Below are positions 5,384-11,841 of a stretch of DNA of 11,841 nt, piece after piece (within the stretch, counting starts at the first letter, position 1; each line of letters begins with the position of its first letter). Below the pieces are notes generated by a model. The model was given only the letters and a program-made list of their open reading frames with translations, was not told where the DNA came from and made no database searches. The position numbers were made by a program, and so were the translations under genes. Source of the stretch: an uncultured Clostridia bacterium (GTDB lineage Bacteria > Bacillota > Clostridia > TANB77 > CAG-508); assembly GCA_944386335.1 (NCBI GenBank), contig CALXAQ010000040.1, positions 1-11,841 on the forward strand, written 5' to 3'.

Positions 5384-5578
5384 ATGGAATATAAAATAGG
5401 AGATATTGTAAGAACTAAAAAACAACATCCTTGTGGTAGTAAACTCTGGGAAATTACAAGAGTAGGAGTAGATTTTAAGTTAAAGTGTTTAGGGTGTGGA
5501 CATATGATTACAGTAGAAAGACCCAAAGCACTAAAAATCATTACGAAAAAAATAGAAGACAACAAAGAAAATAAGTGA
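5384..5578 (+). CDS. DUF951 family small protein
   Basis: This gene encodes 64 aa from ATG 5384; an ATG at 5378 would add two residues but sits on top of the AGGATGG ribosome site. The sequence YKIGDIVRTKKQHPCG, then GVDFKLKCLGCGHMITVERPK, is the signature of DUF951 (YyzM-like) proteins of Firmicutes. H15, C17, C35, C38 and H40 could form a metal site. It looks like a small SH3-like barrel with a nucleic-acid-binding appearance, but the function is not known to me. It follows gltX by about 40 bases and precedes a terminator, so it is the last gene of that operon. Confidence 0.85.
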   Translation: MEYKIGDIVRTKKQHPCGSKLWEITRVGVDFKLKCLGCGHMITVERPKALKIITKKIEDNKENK

Positions 5579-5583
5579 CAAAT

Positions 5584-5628
5584 AAAAACAAGTATCTAAT
5601 TAGGAAAGGTTTGAGATACTTGTTTTTT
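5584..5628. terminator. Bidirectional terminator between convergent operons
   Basis: AAAACAAGTATCT (5585-5597) pairs perfectly with AGATACTTGTTTT (5614-5626), 13 bp. T tracts are present on both strands (5623-5628 on plus; the A run 5584-5588 serves minus). It can end the gltX-DUF951 transcript and the convergent kinase transcript, whose stop is at 5647. Confidence 0.9.
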
Positions 5629-5646
5629 ATTTAGTAAGACAAATAT

Positions 5647-6786
5647 TTATGACTCTTGGTTCTGTGGAAGGGTTAAAATAAAGGTAGTTTTATTATCCTT
5701 ACTTTCTGCTCGGATTGTACCACCATGCAAGGTGATAATTTCTTTGGCAATAGCAAGTCCAAGCCCTGCACCACCTGTATGTGTGCCACGAGAGTTATCT
5801 AAACGATAAAATTTTTCAAAAATAGAATTTAGTTTGTTTTCTGGAATGGTATAACCTTCATTTTGAATGGAAACACTAATCATTCCACTCTTGCAAGTAA
5901 CGGTAATGATAATATCTGTATGCTCAAAGCTATAAGAAATAGCATTTTTAAGTACATTATTAAGTACCCTGGATAATTTATCAGGGTCAGCAAAGCAGGT
6001 AAGAGAATCCTCGCAATGGATGATAATTCTCTTTCCTTGTTCGTTTGTCATAGGGTAGAATTCGTCAATTAATTGTTGTAATAAAAATTTTAAATTTAAA
6101 TTTTTTTTCATTAAAACTAGATTGGTATCATTAAATTTAGCAATTTCAAAAAATTCATTCATTAAATCTTCTAAGCGATAAGCTTTTTCCAAAGTGATGT
6201 TGGTATATTTGATTCTTTGCTCTACTGGTAAATCAGGGGTTTCTTTTACCAATTCTAAATAGCCAATGACAGAGGTAAGTGGTGTTTTTAAGTCATGAGC
6301 TAGATAAACAATTAAATCGTTCTTTTTTTGCTCGCTCTCTTTGGCAAGTTGCTCATTTTTTTCTGCTTCATGCTTTAAATGGTTCATCTGTGCGCTAATA
6401 TCCGCAAGTTCTGACGGAAGTTGGATGTATTCTACGTTTTTATCTAGTAACTGAGAAGATGCAATTTCTAGGGCAGAAATATAGGAATAGGTCTTTTTTA
6501 GCAAACGATAAAATAAAAAGCTAATGCCAAATACAAGGATGCAGTAAATCATCAGGATAATTAGCATAGCAAAAGGCTGTGTTCCGTCAAATAAAAAACT
6601 AAAAAACCATAAAGCCTCATAATATATTTCTGGCAGAACATCATATACCCATTGAAAATCTAGAACAGAGATAATTTGTGCCATAGCAAGAAGAACAAGA
6701 AGAAAAATGGCAGTAAAAACCCAAATTCTTAAAAAGAAATTTTTACGTATTTTTTCCCATAAAGTTTGTTTTTTATTCAATTTCAT
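5647..6786 (-). CDS. VanS-like sensor histidine kinase
   Basis: This membrane sensor has 379 aa. Two transmembrane segments (about 19-42 and 71-95) flank a short outside loop of about 28 residues, so it probably senses a membrane or cell-wall cue. A linker/coiled region follows (about 96-155). The HisKA dimerisation box is YLAHDLKTPLTSVIGYLEL with phospho-acceptor H164. The ATPase domain shows an N box (LNNVLKNAISYS, about 276-287), a G1-like box (IQNEGYTIPENK, where NEG replaces the usual D-x-G) and GGAGLGLAIAKEI (338-350). The HDLKTPLTSVIGYL stretch is characteristic of VanS-type kinases. It overlaps the regulator gene by 14 bases (regulator TAA at 6775-6773), so the two are translationally coupled. 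No vancomycin-resistance enzymes are in the window, so the ligand cannot be inferred. Confidence 0.9.
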   Translation of the reverse strand: MKLNKKQTLWEKIRKNFFLRIWVFTAIFLLVLLAMAQIISVLDFQWVYDVLPEIYYEALWFFSFLFDGTQPFAMLIILMIYCILVFGISFLFYRLLKKTYSYISALEIASSQLLDKNVEYIQLPSELADISAQMNHLKHEAEKNEQLAKESEQKKNDLIVYLAHDLKTPLTSVIGYLELVKETPDLPVEQRIKYTNITLEKAYRLEDLMNEFFEIAKFNDTNLVLMKKNLNLKFLLQQLIDEFYPMTNEQGKRIIIHCEDSLTCFADPDKLSRVLNNVLKNAISYSFEHTDIIITVTCKSGMISVSIQNEGYTIPENKLNSIFEKFYRLDNSRGTHTGGAGLGLAIAKEIITLHGGTIRAESKDNKTTFILTLPQNQES

Positions 6787-7459
6787 ATCCTACACCCCAA
6801 ACTGTTTTAATAAATTTTGGATTTTTAGGCTTTTCATGTAATTTTTCACGTAGCCTTTTAATATGCACCATAACTGTATTATTACAATCTAAATACTTTT
6901 CTCCCCAAACATTACAAAAAAGTTCTTCACTACTAACTACTCTGCCTCGATTTTGGCATAAATACCAAAGAATAGAAAATTCAATAGGCGTTAAATTAAT
7001 TTCTTGGTTATATAAAGTGCATTTGTGGTTTTCTTTGTTCACATATAAGCCTAAAAATTCTATCACATTTTTATTTTCTTTTTCTGTATTGTATTGATAA
7101 TATCTACGCATGGCAGACTTTACCCTAGCTACTAATTCTAAAGGGTTAAATGGTTTTGTTATATAATCATCTGCTCCAATAGATAATCCTTGAATTTTAG
7201 AAATATCATCTACTTTAGCAGTTAGCATTAAAATAGGATAATGATATTTTTTTCTAATCTCGCGACAGATTTCAAAACCATCTATATCTGGTAACATTAC
7301 ATCTAAAATAGCCATATCTAGGTGCTTTTCTTCTATGCATTTTAAAGCTCCTTTGGACTCATAAAATTTATATACCGTAAAATTTTCATTTTTTAAATAA
7401 ACTTCCACCAAATCAGCAATTTCTTTTTCATCATCTAATACCAAAACTGCATAATTCAT
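6773..7459 (-). CDS. VanR-like response regulator, OmpR/PhoB family
   Basis: This DNA-binding partner of the kinase has 228 aa from ATG 7459. The longer frame to 7501 starts upstream of the likely transcription start (about 7477) and lacks the family N-terminus. MNYAVLVLDDEKEIADLV is the expected beginning, and AAAGGATG provides the ribosome site. The receiver domain has the acidic pair D9/D10, phospho-acceptor D53 (AILDVMLPD) and the conserved lysine in DDYITKPFNPLEL. A winged-helix domain follows (about 130-228), ending KFIKTVWGVGYEIE. It is transcribed away from the glycosyltransferase gene, with an array of 11-bp-spaced boxes between them, suggesting autoregulation. Confidence 0.92.
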   Translation of the reverse strand: MNYAVLVLDDEKEIADLVEVYLKNENFTVYKFYESKGALKCIEEKHLDMAILDVMLPDIDGFEICREIRKKYHYPILMLTAKVDDISKIQGLSIGADDYITKPFNPLELVARVKSAMRRYYQYNTEKENKNVIEFLGLYVNKENHKCTLYNQEINLTPIEFSILWYLCQNRGRVVSSEELFCNVWGEKYLDCNNTVMVHIKRLREKLHEKPKNPKFIKTVWGVGYEIE

Positions 7460-7483
7460 AGTTTTTCTCATCCTTTCAGCAGT

Positions 7484-7513
7484 ATTGTAACATAAAAGCA
7501 TGATTTCCTACAA
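7484..7513 (-). promoter_or_regulatory. Promoter of the response-regulator/kinase operon
   Basis: On the minus strand: TTGTAG (7513-7508), 18 bases, TACAAT (7489-7484) with TGT before it (extended -10). The start would be near 7477. The -35 is weak and lies directly next to the box array at 7517-7580. Confidence 0.5.
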
Positions 7514-7516
7514 CAG

Positions 7517-7580
7517 ATGTAAGAAAAATGTAAGAATTTCGTAAACAAAATATAAGAAATTTGTTAGAAAAAAGTAAAAA
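7517..7580. promoter_or_regulatory. Tandem 11-bp-spaced operator boxes for the OmpR-family regulator
   Basis: Nine-base boxes start every 11 bp. ATGTAAGAA at 7517 and 7528 is exact; TCGTAAACA at 7539 matches 5 of 9; ATATAAGAA at 7550 matches 8 of 9; TTGTTAGAA at 7561 and AAGTAAAAA at 7572 match 7 of 9 each. Direct repeats on one face of the helix at 11-bp spacing are the classical binding pattern of PhoB/PhoP/OmpR-type regulators. The array begins beside the -35 of the regulator promoter and ends about 20 bases before the -10 of the divergent gene. Confidence 0.6.
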
Positions 7581-7599
7581 GTAGAAGAGAAAAAAGCGA

Positions 7600-7605
7600 T
7601 ATAGT
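7600..7605 (+). promoter_or_regulatory. -10 element of the glycosyltransferase gene, no -35 consensus
   Basis: TATAGT at 7600-7605 has no TTGACA-like hexamer 16-18 bases upstream. That position is occupied by the last operator box. This is the layout expected of a promoter activated by an OmpR-family regulator. The ribosome site AAGGAG (7614-7619) is 7 bases from the ATG. Confidence 0.42.
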
Positions 7606-7626
7606 AAGAAAAAAAGGAGATGTAAA

Positions 7627-9267
7627 ATGCAAATCGTAGTAGGAATATGCTTATTCATTAGTTTTGTTAATTTTACAAGGTGGAAGAGAAAAGAAAGCAA
7701 ACCATCCAATAAGTTAGTGAGCAAAAGAAAGCTTCATCCAAAAATAAATATTATAATTGGTATATTTTTAGTTTGTCTTACTATTTTTACAAGACTTTAT
7801 AAAATAGAAGAGTTACTAAATGGATTACATGTAGATGAAGTAGGAATGGGCTATGATGCTTTCTGCATTGCTAATTATGGAGTAGATAGATATTTGCATC
7901 ATTTTCCTGTGTATATGATTAATTTTGGTGGAGGTCAAAGTGCCTTATATACTTACCTAGCAGCCATTATAGTAAAAATATTAGGCTTAAATACACTGGC
8001 TATTCGCCTGCCAGGAGTTATTTTAAGTTTTATTGCTATCTTAGCAGGCTTTTTTCTTATTAAAAAAACACATGGTGTTCGATGGGGATTTGTTTTTATG
8101 CTACTAATGATTATTTGTCCTTGGCATGTGATGCAATCACGATTCGGTTTAGATTGTAACTTATTATCTTCTATGATAATGATTTCTATTACCTTATTTG
8201 TGGTGAGTAAAAAATGGTGGCAGTATATACTAGCAGGAACTTTTTTTGGCATCACTCTATATGCCTATGCTTTATCCTATATCATTCTTCCCATTTTCTT
8301 GTTATTAAGTAGTAGCTATATGCTCTATGTAAAAAAAACACAGTGGAAAGAAATTTTTTTTATGGCAATACCCATTATTATTTTGGCAGTTCCTTTAATT
8401 TGGATGTTACTTGTTAATATGGGATATTTGGAGCAGGTAGAAGGAGTCATTAGTATTCTAAAATTGCCAGATTTTCGAGGAGGAGAACTAAACTTTGAAA
8501 ATATCTGGGGAAATTTAAAACAATTTTTTACAATTCTTACAGCAGGAGGATTTATCTATAACGCTATTCCACAGTTTGGTACCATTTATTTATTTGCTAT
8601 TCCGCTAGCCATAGTGGGAATAGGAATAGCTATCAAAGACACTGTAATAGCGACTAAAGAAAAAAAGTTTCATGTTAGTAGTATGATGTTATTTTTGTGG
8701 TTAGCCAATATGTTGCTTATGGCATTAACTAGCGTGAATGTGAATAAAATCAATTCTATTTACATTGCACTACTTTACTTTGTTTTTCTATCTTTAAAAA
8801 AGCTGTATCATTATTTTAAAATTGGTTTTGTGGGAATTAGTATCCTATACATAGTTGCGGCAATTTGCTTTTTCCAATACTATTTTTTCCAGTATGAAAA
8901 AGATTATCCACAAATAGATTTGGTAAATGAGGATGTGATAGGCTTAAGTCAAGAAATACAAAAATGGGATAACAACAAAACGGTATATATGCATTTGAAT
9001 GTACACCAACCATGGATTTATGTTTTATATGCACTGCAAATTTCTCCCTATGAGTTCAACGAAGAAAAAAGAGAAAATACTATAGATGGTTGGAATAATA
9101 ATTATTCCTTTGGCAGGTATGAGTTTGAACTACCAGAAAATGTGAAAAATAATAGCATTTATGTAATTTATGTAGAAGAAGAGGTAAAAAGTTTTATACA
9201 GAAGTTAGAAGAAAAAGGGTATCAGATAAAATTGTATGGGAAGTATCAGATTTATTATAAAGAATGA
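7627..9267 (+). CDS. GT39/ArnT-like polytopic membrane glycosyltransferase
   Basis: This gene encodes 546 aa with about ten or more hydrophobic helices and a soluble C-terminal tail (about 430-546). After a first short helix and a basic stretch (WKRKESK), the second helix leads to GLHVDEVGMGYDAF. Asp70-Glu71 are the acidic pair in the first outside loop of GT-C fold enzymes of the PMT/ArnT (GT39) group. FGGGQSALYTYLAA and LAIRLPGVILSF are also typical of this group. Such enzymes use lipid-phosphate-linked sugars to modify cell-surface polymers, lipids or proteins outside the membrane; the donor and acceptor here are unknown. Divergent from the VanRS-like operon and separated from it by operator-like boxes, it is the likely target of that system. 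Confidence 0.82.
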   Translation: MQIVVGICLFISFVNFTRWKRKESKPSNKLVSKRKLHPKINIIIGIFLVCLTIFTRLYKIEELLNGLHVDEVGMGYDAFCIANYGVDRYLHHFPVYMINFGGGQSALYTYLAAIIVKILGLNTLAIRLPGVILSFIAILAGFFLIKKTHGVRWGFVFMLLMIICPWHVMQSRFGLDCNLLSSMIMISITLFVVSKKWWQYILAGTFFGITLYAYALSYIILPIFLLLSSSYMLYVKKTQWKEIFFMAIPIIILAVPLIWMLLVNMGYLEQVEGVISILKLPDFRGGELNFENIWGNLKQFFTILTAGGFIYNAIPQFGTIYLFAIPLAIVGIGIAIKDTVIATKEKKFHVSSMMLFLWLANMLLMALTSVNVNKINSIYIALLYFVFLSLKKLYHYFKIGFVGISILYIVAAICFFQYYFFQYEKDYPQIDLVNEDVIGLSQEIQKWDNNKTVYMHLNVHQPWIYVLYALQISPYEFNEEKRENTIDGWNNNYSFGRYEFELPENVKNNSIYVIYVEEEVKSFIQKLEEKGYQIKLYGKYQIYYKE

Positions 9268-9292
9268 AAGGATATTTCCTCCTATCGAAAAA

Positions 9293-9310
9293 CTAAGGCA
9301 TATGCCTTAG
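9293..9310 (-). terminator. Second minus-strand terminator-like palindrome
   Basis: CTAAGGCATATGCCTTAG is a perfect 18-base palindrome. On the minus strand it is followed by TTTTTC, so it works as a backup terminator for the serS-engB transcript. On the plus strand it is followed by CAAAAAG and is not a good terminator. Confidence 0.55.
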
Positions 9311-9311
9311 C

Positions 9312-9348
9312 AAAAAGAGCGTGCTACTTAAAAAGGTAGCATGCTCTT
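9312..9348 (-). terminator. Intrinsic terminator of the serS-engB operon
   Basis: Arms 9315-9327 and 9336-9348 pair over 13 positions with a single mismatch/wobble and an 8-base loop. On the minus strand a run of T follows (CTCTTTTTG). It begins 6 bases after the engB stop. Confidence 0.8.
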
Positions 9349-9353
9349 GAATC

Positions 9354-9944
9354 TTAAGAAAATATTAAAAACTTTTCAATTTCTTCCCATACAGCGTCTG
9401 TATAAATTCTTCTTTCTGCAGAAAAAGGAAGAAAAGGTAAATCCTTTAAAGGATTTAGTTCTTCTTGCAAAACTTTTACTTGGGATTCTACTTTGGTAAC
9501 GGCAATTTTGTCCGCTTTATTTGCAATAATCATACAGGGCTTTTGTTTGTCTACAATGTAACGGTACATTAATTTATCATTTTCTGTAGGACTATGACGA
9601 ATATCTATGAGAAAAATAATCAAAGCAATTTCTTTACTTTGAGATAAATACTGCTCAATAAATTGTCCTACTTTTACTTGTTCTTGTTTAGACATTTTGC
9701 TGTAACCATATCCAGGTAAATCTACAAAATAAAAGGAGTTATCCATATTATAAAAATTAATCTGTCTGGTTTTACCAGGTTCACTGCTAGTTCTTGCTAA
9801 ATTTTTGCGGTTAACTAATGTATTAATAAAAGAAGATTTTCCCACATTAGATTTTCCTACTAAAACAATTTGCGGAAGCCCATCTTTCGGATATTGTGCT
9901 AGTGAAACAGCAGAAATTTGAAATTTAGGATTTTTAATAAGCAT
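9354..9944 (-). CDS. engB: Ribosome biogenesis GTP-binding protein EngB (YsxC/YihA)
   Basis: This gene encodes 196 aa, the normal length. It is an essential TRAFAC-class GTPase required for late assembly of the 50S ribosomal subunit. G1 is GKSNVGKSSF (30-39). The switch I region EPGKTRQINFY contains the G2 threonine (T59). G3 is DLPGYGYSK (75-83), which with the YG-YSK sequence is diagnostic of EngB. G4 is NKAD (142-145), and the FSA of LPFSAERR near residue 175 is G5. It lies 44 bases downstream of serS in the same direction, so it is probably co-transcribed, with its own AGGAT-like ribosome site. Confidence 0.95.
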   Translation of the reverse strand: MLIKNPKFQISAVSLAQYPKDGLPQIVLVGKSNVGKSSFINTLVNRKNLARTSSEPGKTRQINFYNMDNSFYFVDLPGYGYSKMSKQEQVKVGQFIEQYLSQSKEIALIIFLIDIRHSPTENDKLMYRYIVDKQKPCMIIANKADKIAVTKVESQVKVLQEELNPLKDLPFLPFSAERRIYTDAVWEEIEKFLIFS

Positions 9945-9988
9945 TTCTTCTATCCTATTCGTTTACGCAAAATACGAAACGCCTTTCT

Positions 9989-11275
9989 TTATTTTTTAGG
10001 AGTTATTTTCTCTAATCCACCCATATAAGGTCTTAATACTTCAGGAACAATCACACTACCATCAGGCTGATAATTGTTTTCTACAATAGAAATTAACATA
10101 CGAGGTGGTGCTACTACGGTATTATTTAAAGTATGAGCAAAATAATTACCTTTTTCCCCTTTAATACGAATGCCAAGACGTCTTGCTTGTGCATCTGTTA
10201 AATTAGAACAACTTCCTACTTCAAAATATTTTTGTTGTCTAGGGCTCCAAGCTTCCACATCACAGCTTTTTGCTTTTAAATCTGCTAAGTCGCCACTACA
10301 ACATTCTAAAGTACGTACAGGAATTCCCATACTTCTAAATAGTTCTACTGTATAAGACCACATTTTGTCATACCACTCATAGCTTTCTTCTGGCTTGCAA
10401 ACAACAATCATTTCTTGTTTTTCAAATTGATGAATACGGTATACACCACGTTCTTCTATTCCATGTGCACCTTTTTCTTTTCTAAAGCAAGGAGAATAAG
10501 AAGTCATAGTATAAGGTAAATTTTCTTCTTTTAAAATTTGGTCTTTAAATTTACCAATCATAGAATGCTCAGAAGTACCAATTAAATATAAATCTTCTCC
10601 TTCAATTTTATACATCATAGCATCCATTTCTTCAAAACTCATAACACCAGTTACTACTTCACTACGAATCATATAAGGAGGAATACAATAAGTAAATCCC
10701 TTATTAATCATAAAATCTCTAGCATAAGTAAGCACTGCAGAATGAAGTCTAGCTACATCTCCCATTAAATAATAAAAACCATTTCCAGCTACACGGCGAG
10801 CAGAATCTAAATCAAGCCCACCTAATCTTTCCAAAATTTCTCCATGGAAAGGAATTTCATAATCTGGAATCACTGGCTTGCCATATTTCTGGATTTCAAC
10901 ATTTTCGCTGTCATCCTTTCCAATAGGAACAGATTCATGAATGATGTTAGGTATTTTCATCATTCTTTCTTTTACTTCTGCTGCAAGTTTTGCTTCCTCC
11001 TTTTCATTAGAAGCAAGTTCTTCGTTTATTTTTTGTACTTGTTTTTTCATATCTTCAGCTTCTTCTTTTTTACCTTCTCTCATAAGAGAGCCTATTTTGG
11101 CACTTAAACTGTTACGAGAGGAACGAAGCTCATCACCTTTTAATTTAATACTTCTGTTTTGCTCATCTAAAGAAAGTACCTCATCCACTAAGACCAATTT
11201 GTGGTCTTGAAATTTCTTCCTGATATTTTCCTTTACTAAATCAGGATTTTCTCTTAACAATTTAATATCAATCAT
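9989..11275 (-). CDS. serS: Seryl-tRNA synthetase
   Basis: This class II synthetase charges tRNA-Ser (and tRNA-Sec if present). It has 428 aa from ATG 11275. The frame stays open to 11311, but that start precedes the likely transcription start (about 11305), whereas MIDIKLLRENPDLVKENI is the family N-terminus and GAGG lies 9 bases before it. Residues about 25-105 form the long antiparallel coiled-coil arm that grips the tRNA long variable arm (charged, EKEEAKLAAEVKER). In the catalytic core are GTSEHS (233-238, the serine-binding T-x-E loop), motif 2 FRKEKGAHGIEERGVYRIHQF (from 264) and motif 3 APPRMLISIVENN (about 389-401). The end EVLRPYMGG is typical of bacterial enzymes. No T-box is seen upstream; the leader is only about 30 nt. 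Confidence 0.96.
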   Translation of the reverse strand: MIDIKLLRENPDLVKENIRKKFQDHKLVLVDEVLSLDEQNRSIKLKGDELRSSRNSLSAKIGSLMREGKKEEAEDMKKQVQKINEELASNEKEEAKLAAEVKERMMKIPNIIHESVPIGKDDSENVEIQKYGKPVIPDYEIPFHGEILERLGGLDLDSARRVAGNGFYYLMGDVARLHSAVLTYARDFMINKGFTYCIPPYMIRSEVVTGVMSFEEMDAMMYKIEGEDLYLIGTSEHSMIGKFKDQILKEENLPYTMTSYSPCFRKEKGAHGIEERGVYRIHQFEKQEMIVVCKPEESYEWYDKMWSYTVELFRSMGIPVRTLECCSGDLADLKAKSCDVEAWSPRQQKYFEVGSCSNLTDAQARRLGIRIKGEKGNYFAHTLNNTVVAPPRMLISIVENNYQPDGSVIVPEVLRPYMGGLEKITPKK

Positions 11276-11311
11276 ATCAAAACGCCTCATTTCCTCTAAA
11301 ATTTTGTACAA

Positions 11312-11340
11312 ATTTTATCATAAAAAAAAGCGAAATTCAA
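11312..11340 (-). promoter_or_regulatory. serS promoter
   Basis: On the minus strand: TTGAAT (11340-11335), 17 bases, TAAAAT (11317-11312) with TGA before it (extended -10). The predicted start near 11305 supports translation from ATG 11275. Confidence 0.65.
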
Positions 11341-11376
11341 GATAAAATCCATAAAAATTGGTAATACTATCCATAG

Positions 11377-11409
11377 GTGTCCCAGAAATGTCAGGGATAA
11401 GTGGGACAC
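11377..11409. repeat. GTGTCCC/GGGACAC inverted repeat, REP-like
   Basis: GTGTCCC (11377-11383) and GGGACAC (11403-11409) are perfect 7-bp arms around a 19-base loop. It sits between serS and the exchanger gene and has no T tract, so it is not a terminator. It shares the GGGAC core with the palindromes before gltX and looks like a dispersed repeat, but only this one copy is in the window. Confidence 0.5.
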
Positions 11410-11440
11410 TACCAGAAAAATGTCGAAATAGGGTGAGAAA

Positions 11441-11841
11441 ATGGCGATAGAATTTTTTAAGTTTATTATCTATTCTTTATGCATTGTACTAATTGCTAAA
11501 TATATTTTAGTAAAGTTACTACGAAAGTTAGCAGAAAGTTTGCAGCTTTCCTCTAGAACAGTAGGTAACATAGCAGGATTTGCTACATCTATACCAGAGC
11601 TGTTAACAGTATCTTTTTCTGCTTTTACTGGATTACTAGGAACTAGTATTTATAATATTCTGAGTTCTAATGTGATTAATTTCGTACAATATTTATTTTC
11701 TATTGTTTTATCGAAAAATTAAAAGATATTAAGAAATAAAGCGTTACGAATAGATTTATGCTTAGTAGCCCTCACTATTTTCATACCAATGGTGATGCTA
11801 TTATTTAGCTGGAATTTTTCTATTCGTATTATTCCTGTTTT
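11441..11841 (+). pseudogene. Sodium/calcium exchanger family gene with in-frame stop (3' end outside window)
   Basis: The ATG at 11441 follows GGGTGAG and opens a 93-residue frame. It has a first transmembrane helix (about 5-25) and an alpha-repeat-like segment, NIAGFATSIPELLTVSF ... GTSIYNILSSNVINFVQY (about 43-83), as in bacterial CaCA/YrbG-type cation antiporters. TAA at 11720-11722 ends the frame. The same frame then continues from 11723 without another stop to the window end, reading KILRNKALRIDLCLVAL then TIFIPMVMLLFSWNFSIRI, i.e. a basic loop and the next membrane helix. Family members are about 300 aa or longer, so the 93-aa product would be only the first alpha-repeat. I call it a gene broken by a nonsense codon; a sequence error or a deliberately short protein is possible. 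Confidence 0.68.

Noticed and set aside
7460..7501. 14-residue N-terminal extension of the response regulator
   Set aside because: It lies upstream of the likely transcription start (about 7477) and is not part of the OmpR-family N-terminus; ATG 7459 has the ribosome site.
5647..9267. Vancomycin-resistance gene cluster
   Set aside because: The kinase and regulator resemble VanS/VanR, but no vanH, D-Ala-D-Lac ligase, vanX or vanY is present; many Clostridia carry VanRS-like pairs unrelated to resistance.
10844..11210. Plus-strand frames opposite serS
   Set aside because: These are antisense shadows of the SerRS coiled-coil region, low-complexity Phe/Ser-rich translations without ribosome sites.
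11276..11311. 12-residue N-terminal extension of SerRS
   Set aside because: It begins at or before the predicted transcription start and lacks a ribosome site; the family N-terminus MIDIKLL begins at 11275.

Overview
The window looks like the chromosome of a low-GC, AT-rich Firmicute, most likely a gut-type Clostridia species. I infer this from the protein flavour (a VanRS-like pair, DUF951, clostridial-style SerRS and GluRS) and from the consensus promoters and purine-rich ribosome binding sites. I cannot name the species.

Layout. Positions 1-2604 are the late, right-hand end of a siphophage-type prophage: the 3' part of a tail/receptor-binding protein, two small membrane-anchored coiled-coil proteins, a Dp1-type holin, an amidase endolysin and a terminator. 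Positions 2605-3685 hold no long gene but are dense with signals. A 54-aa membrane peptide gene lies on the minus strand (2784-2948). It has its own consensus promoter, a long structured leader and a terminator. A plus-strand antisense RNA unit with its own promoter and terminator overlaps its 3' end, so the whole resembles a type I toxin-antitoxin locus. Next come a possible small RNA (about 3186-3249) and three REP-like palindromes in front of gltX, two of them forming an inverted pair. Positions 3686-5578 carry gltX and a DUF951 gene, closed by a bidirectional terminator shared with the convergent VanS/VanR-like operon (5647-7459, minus).

A GT39-like membrane glycosyltransferase gene (7627-9267) diverges from the regulator gene. 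Between the two lies an 11-bp-phased array of response-regulator-like boxes, which suggests that the two-component system controls itself and the glycosyltransferase. After that, serS and engB (ysxC/yihA) form a minus-strand housekeeping pair with terminators at 9293-9348. The last 400 bases contain a sodium/calcium-exchanger-family gene interrupted by an in-frame TAA.

Two genes look damaged: the endolysin has a probable one-base frameshift in its last codons, and the exchanger has a nonsense codon. The most interesting region is 2640-3116 (type I TA-like locus), followed by the REPIN-like cassette at 3449-3670 and the operator array at 7517-7580. All promoter, terminator and RNA calls come from reading the sequence by eye and have not been tested.
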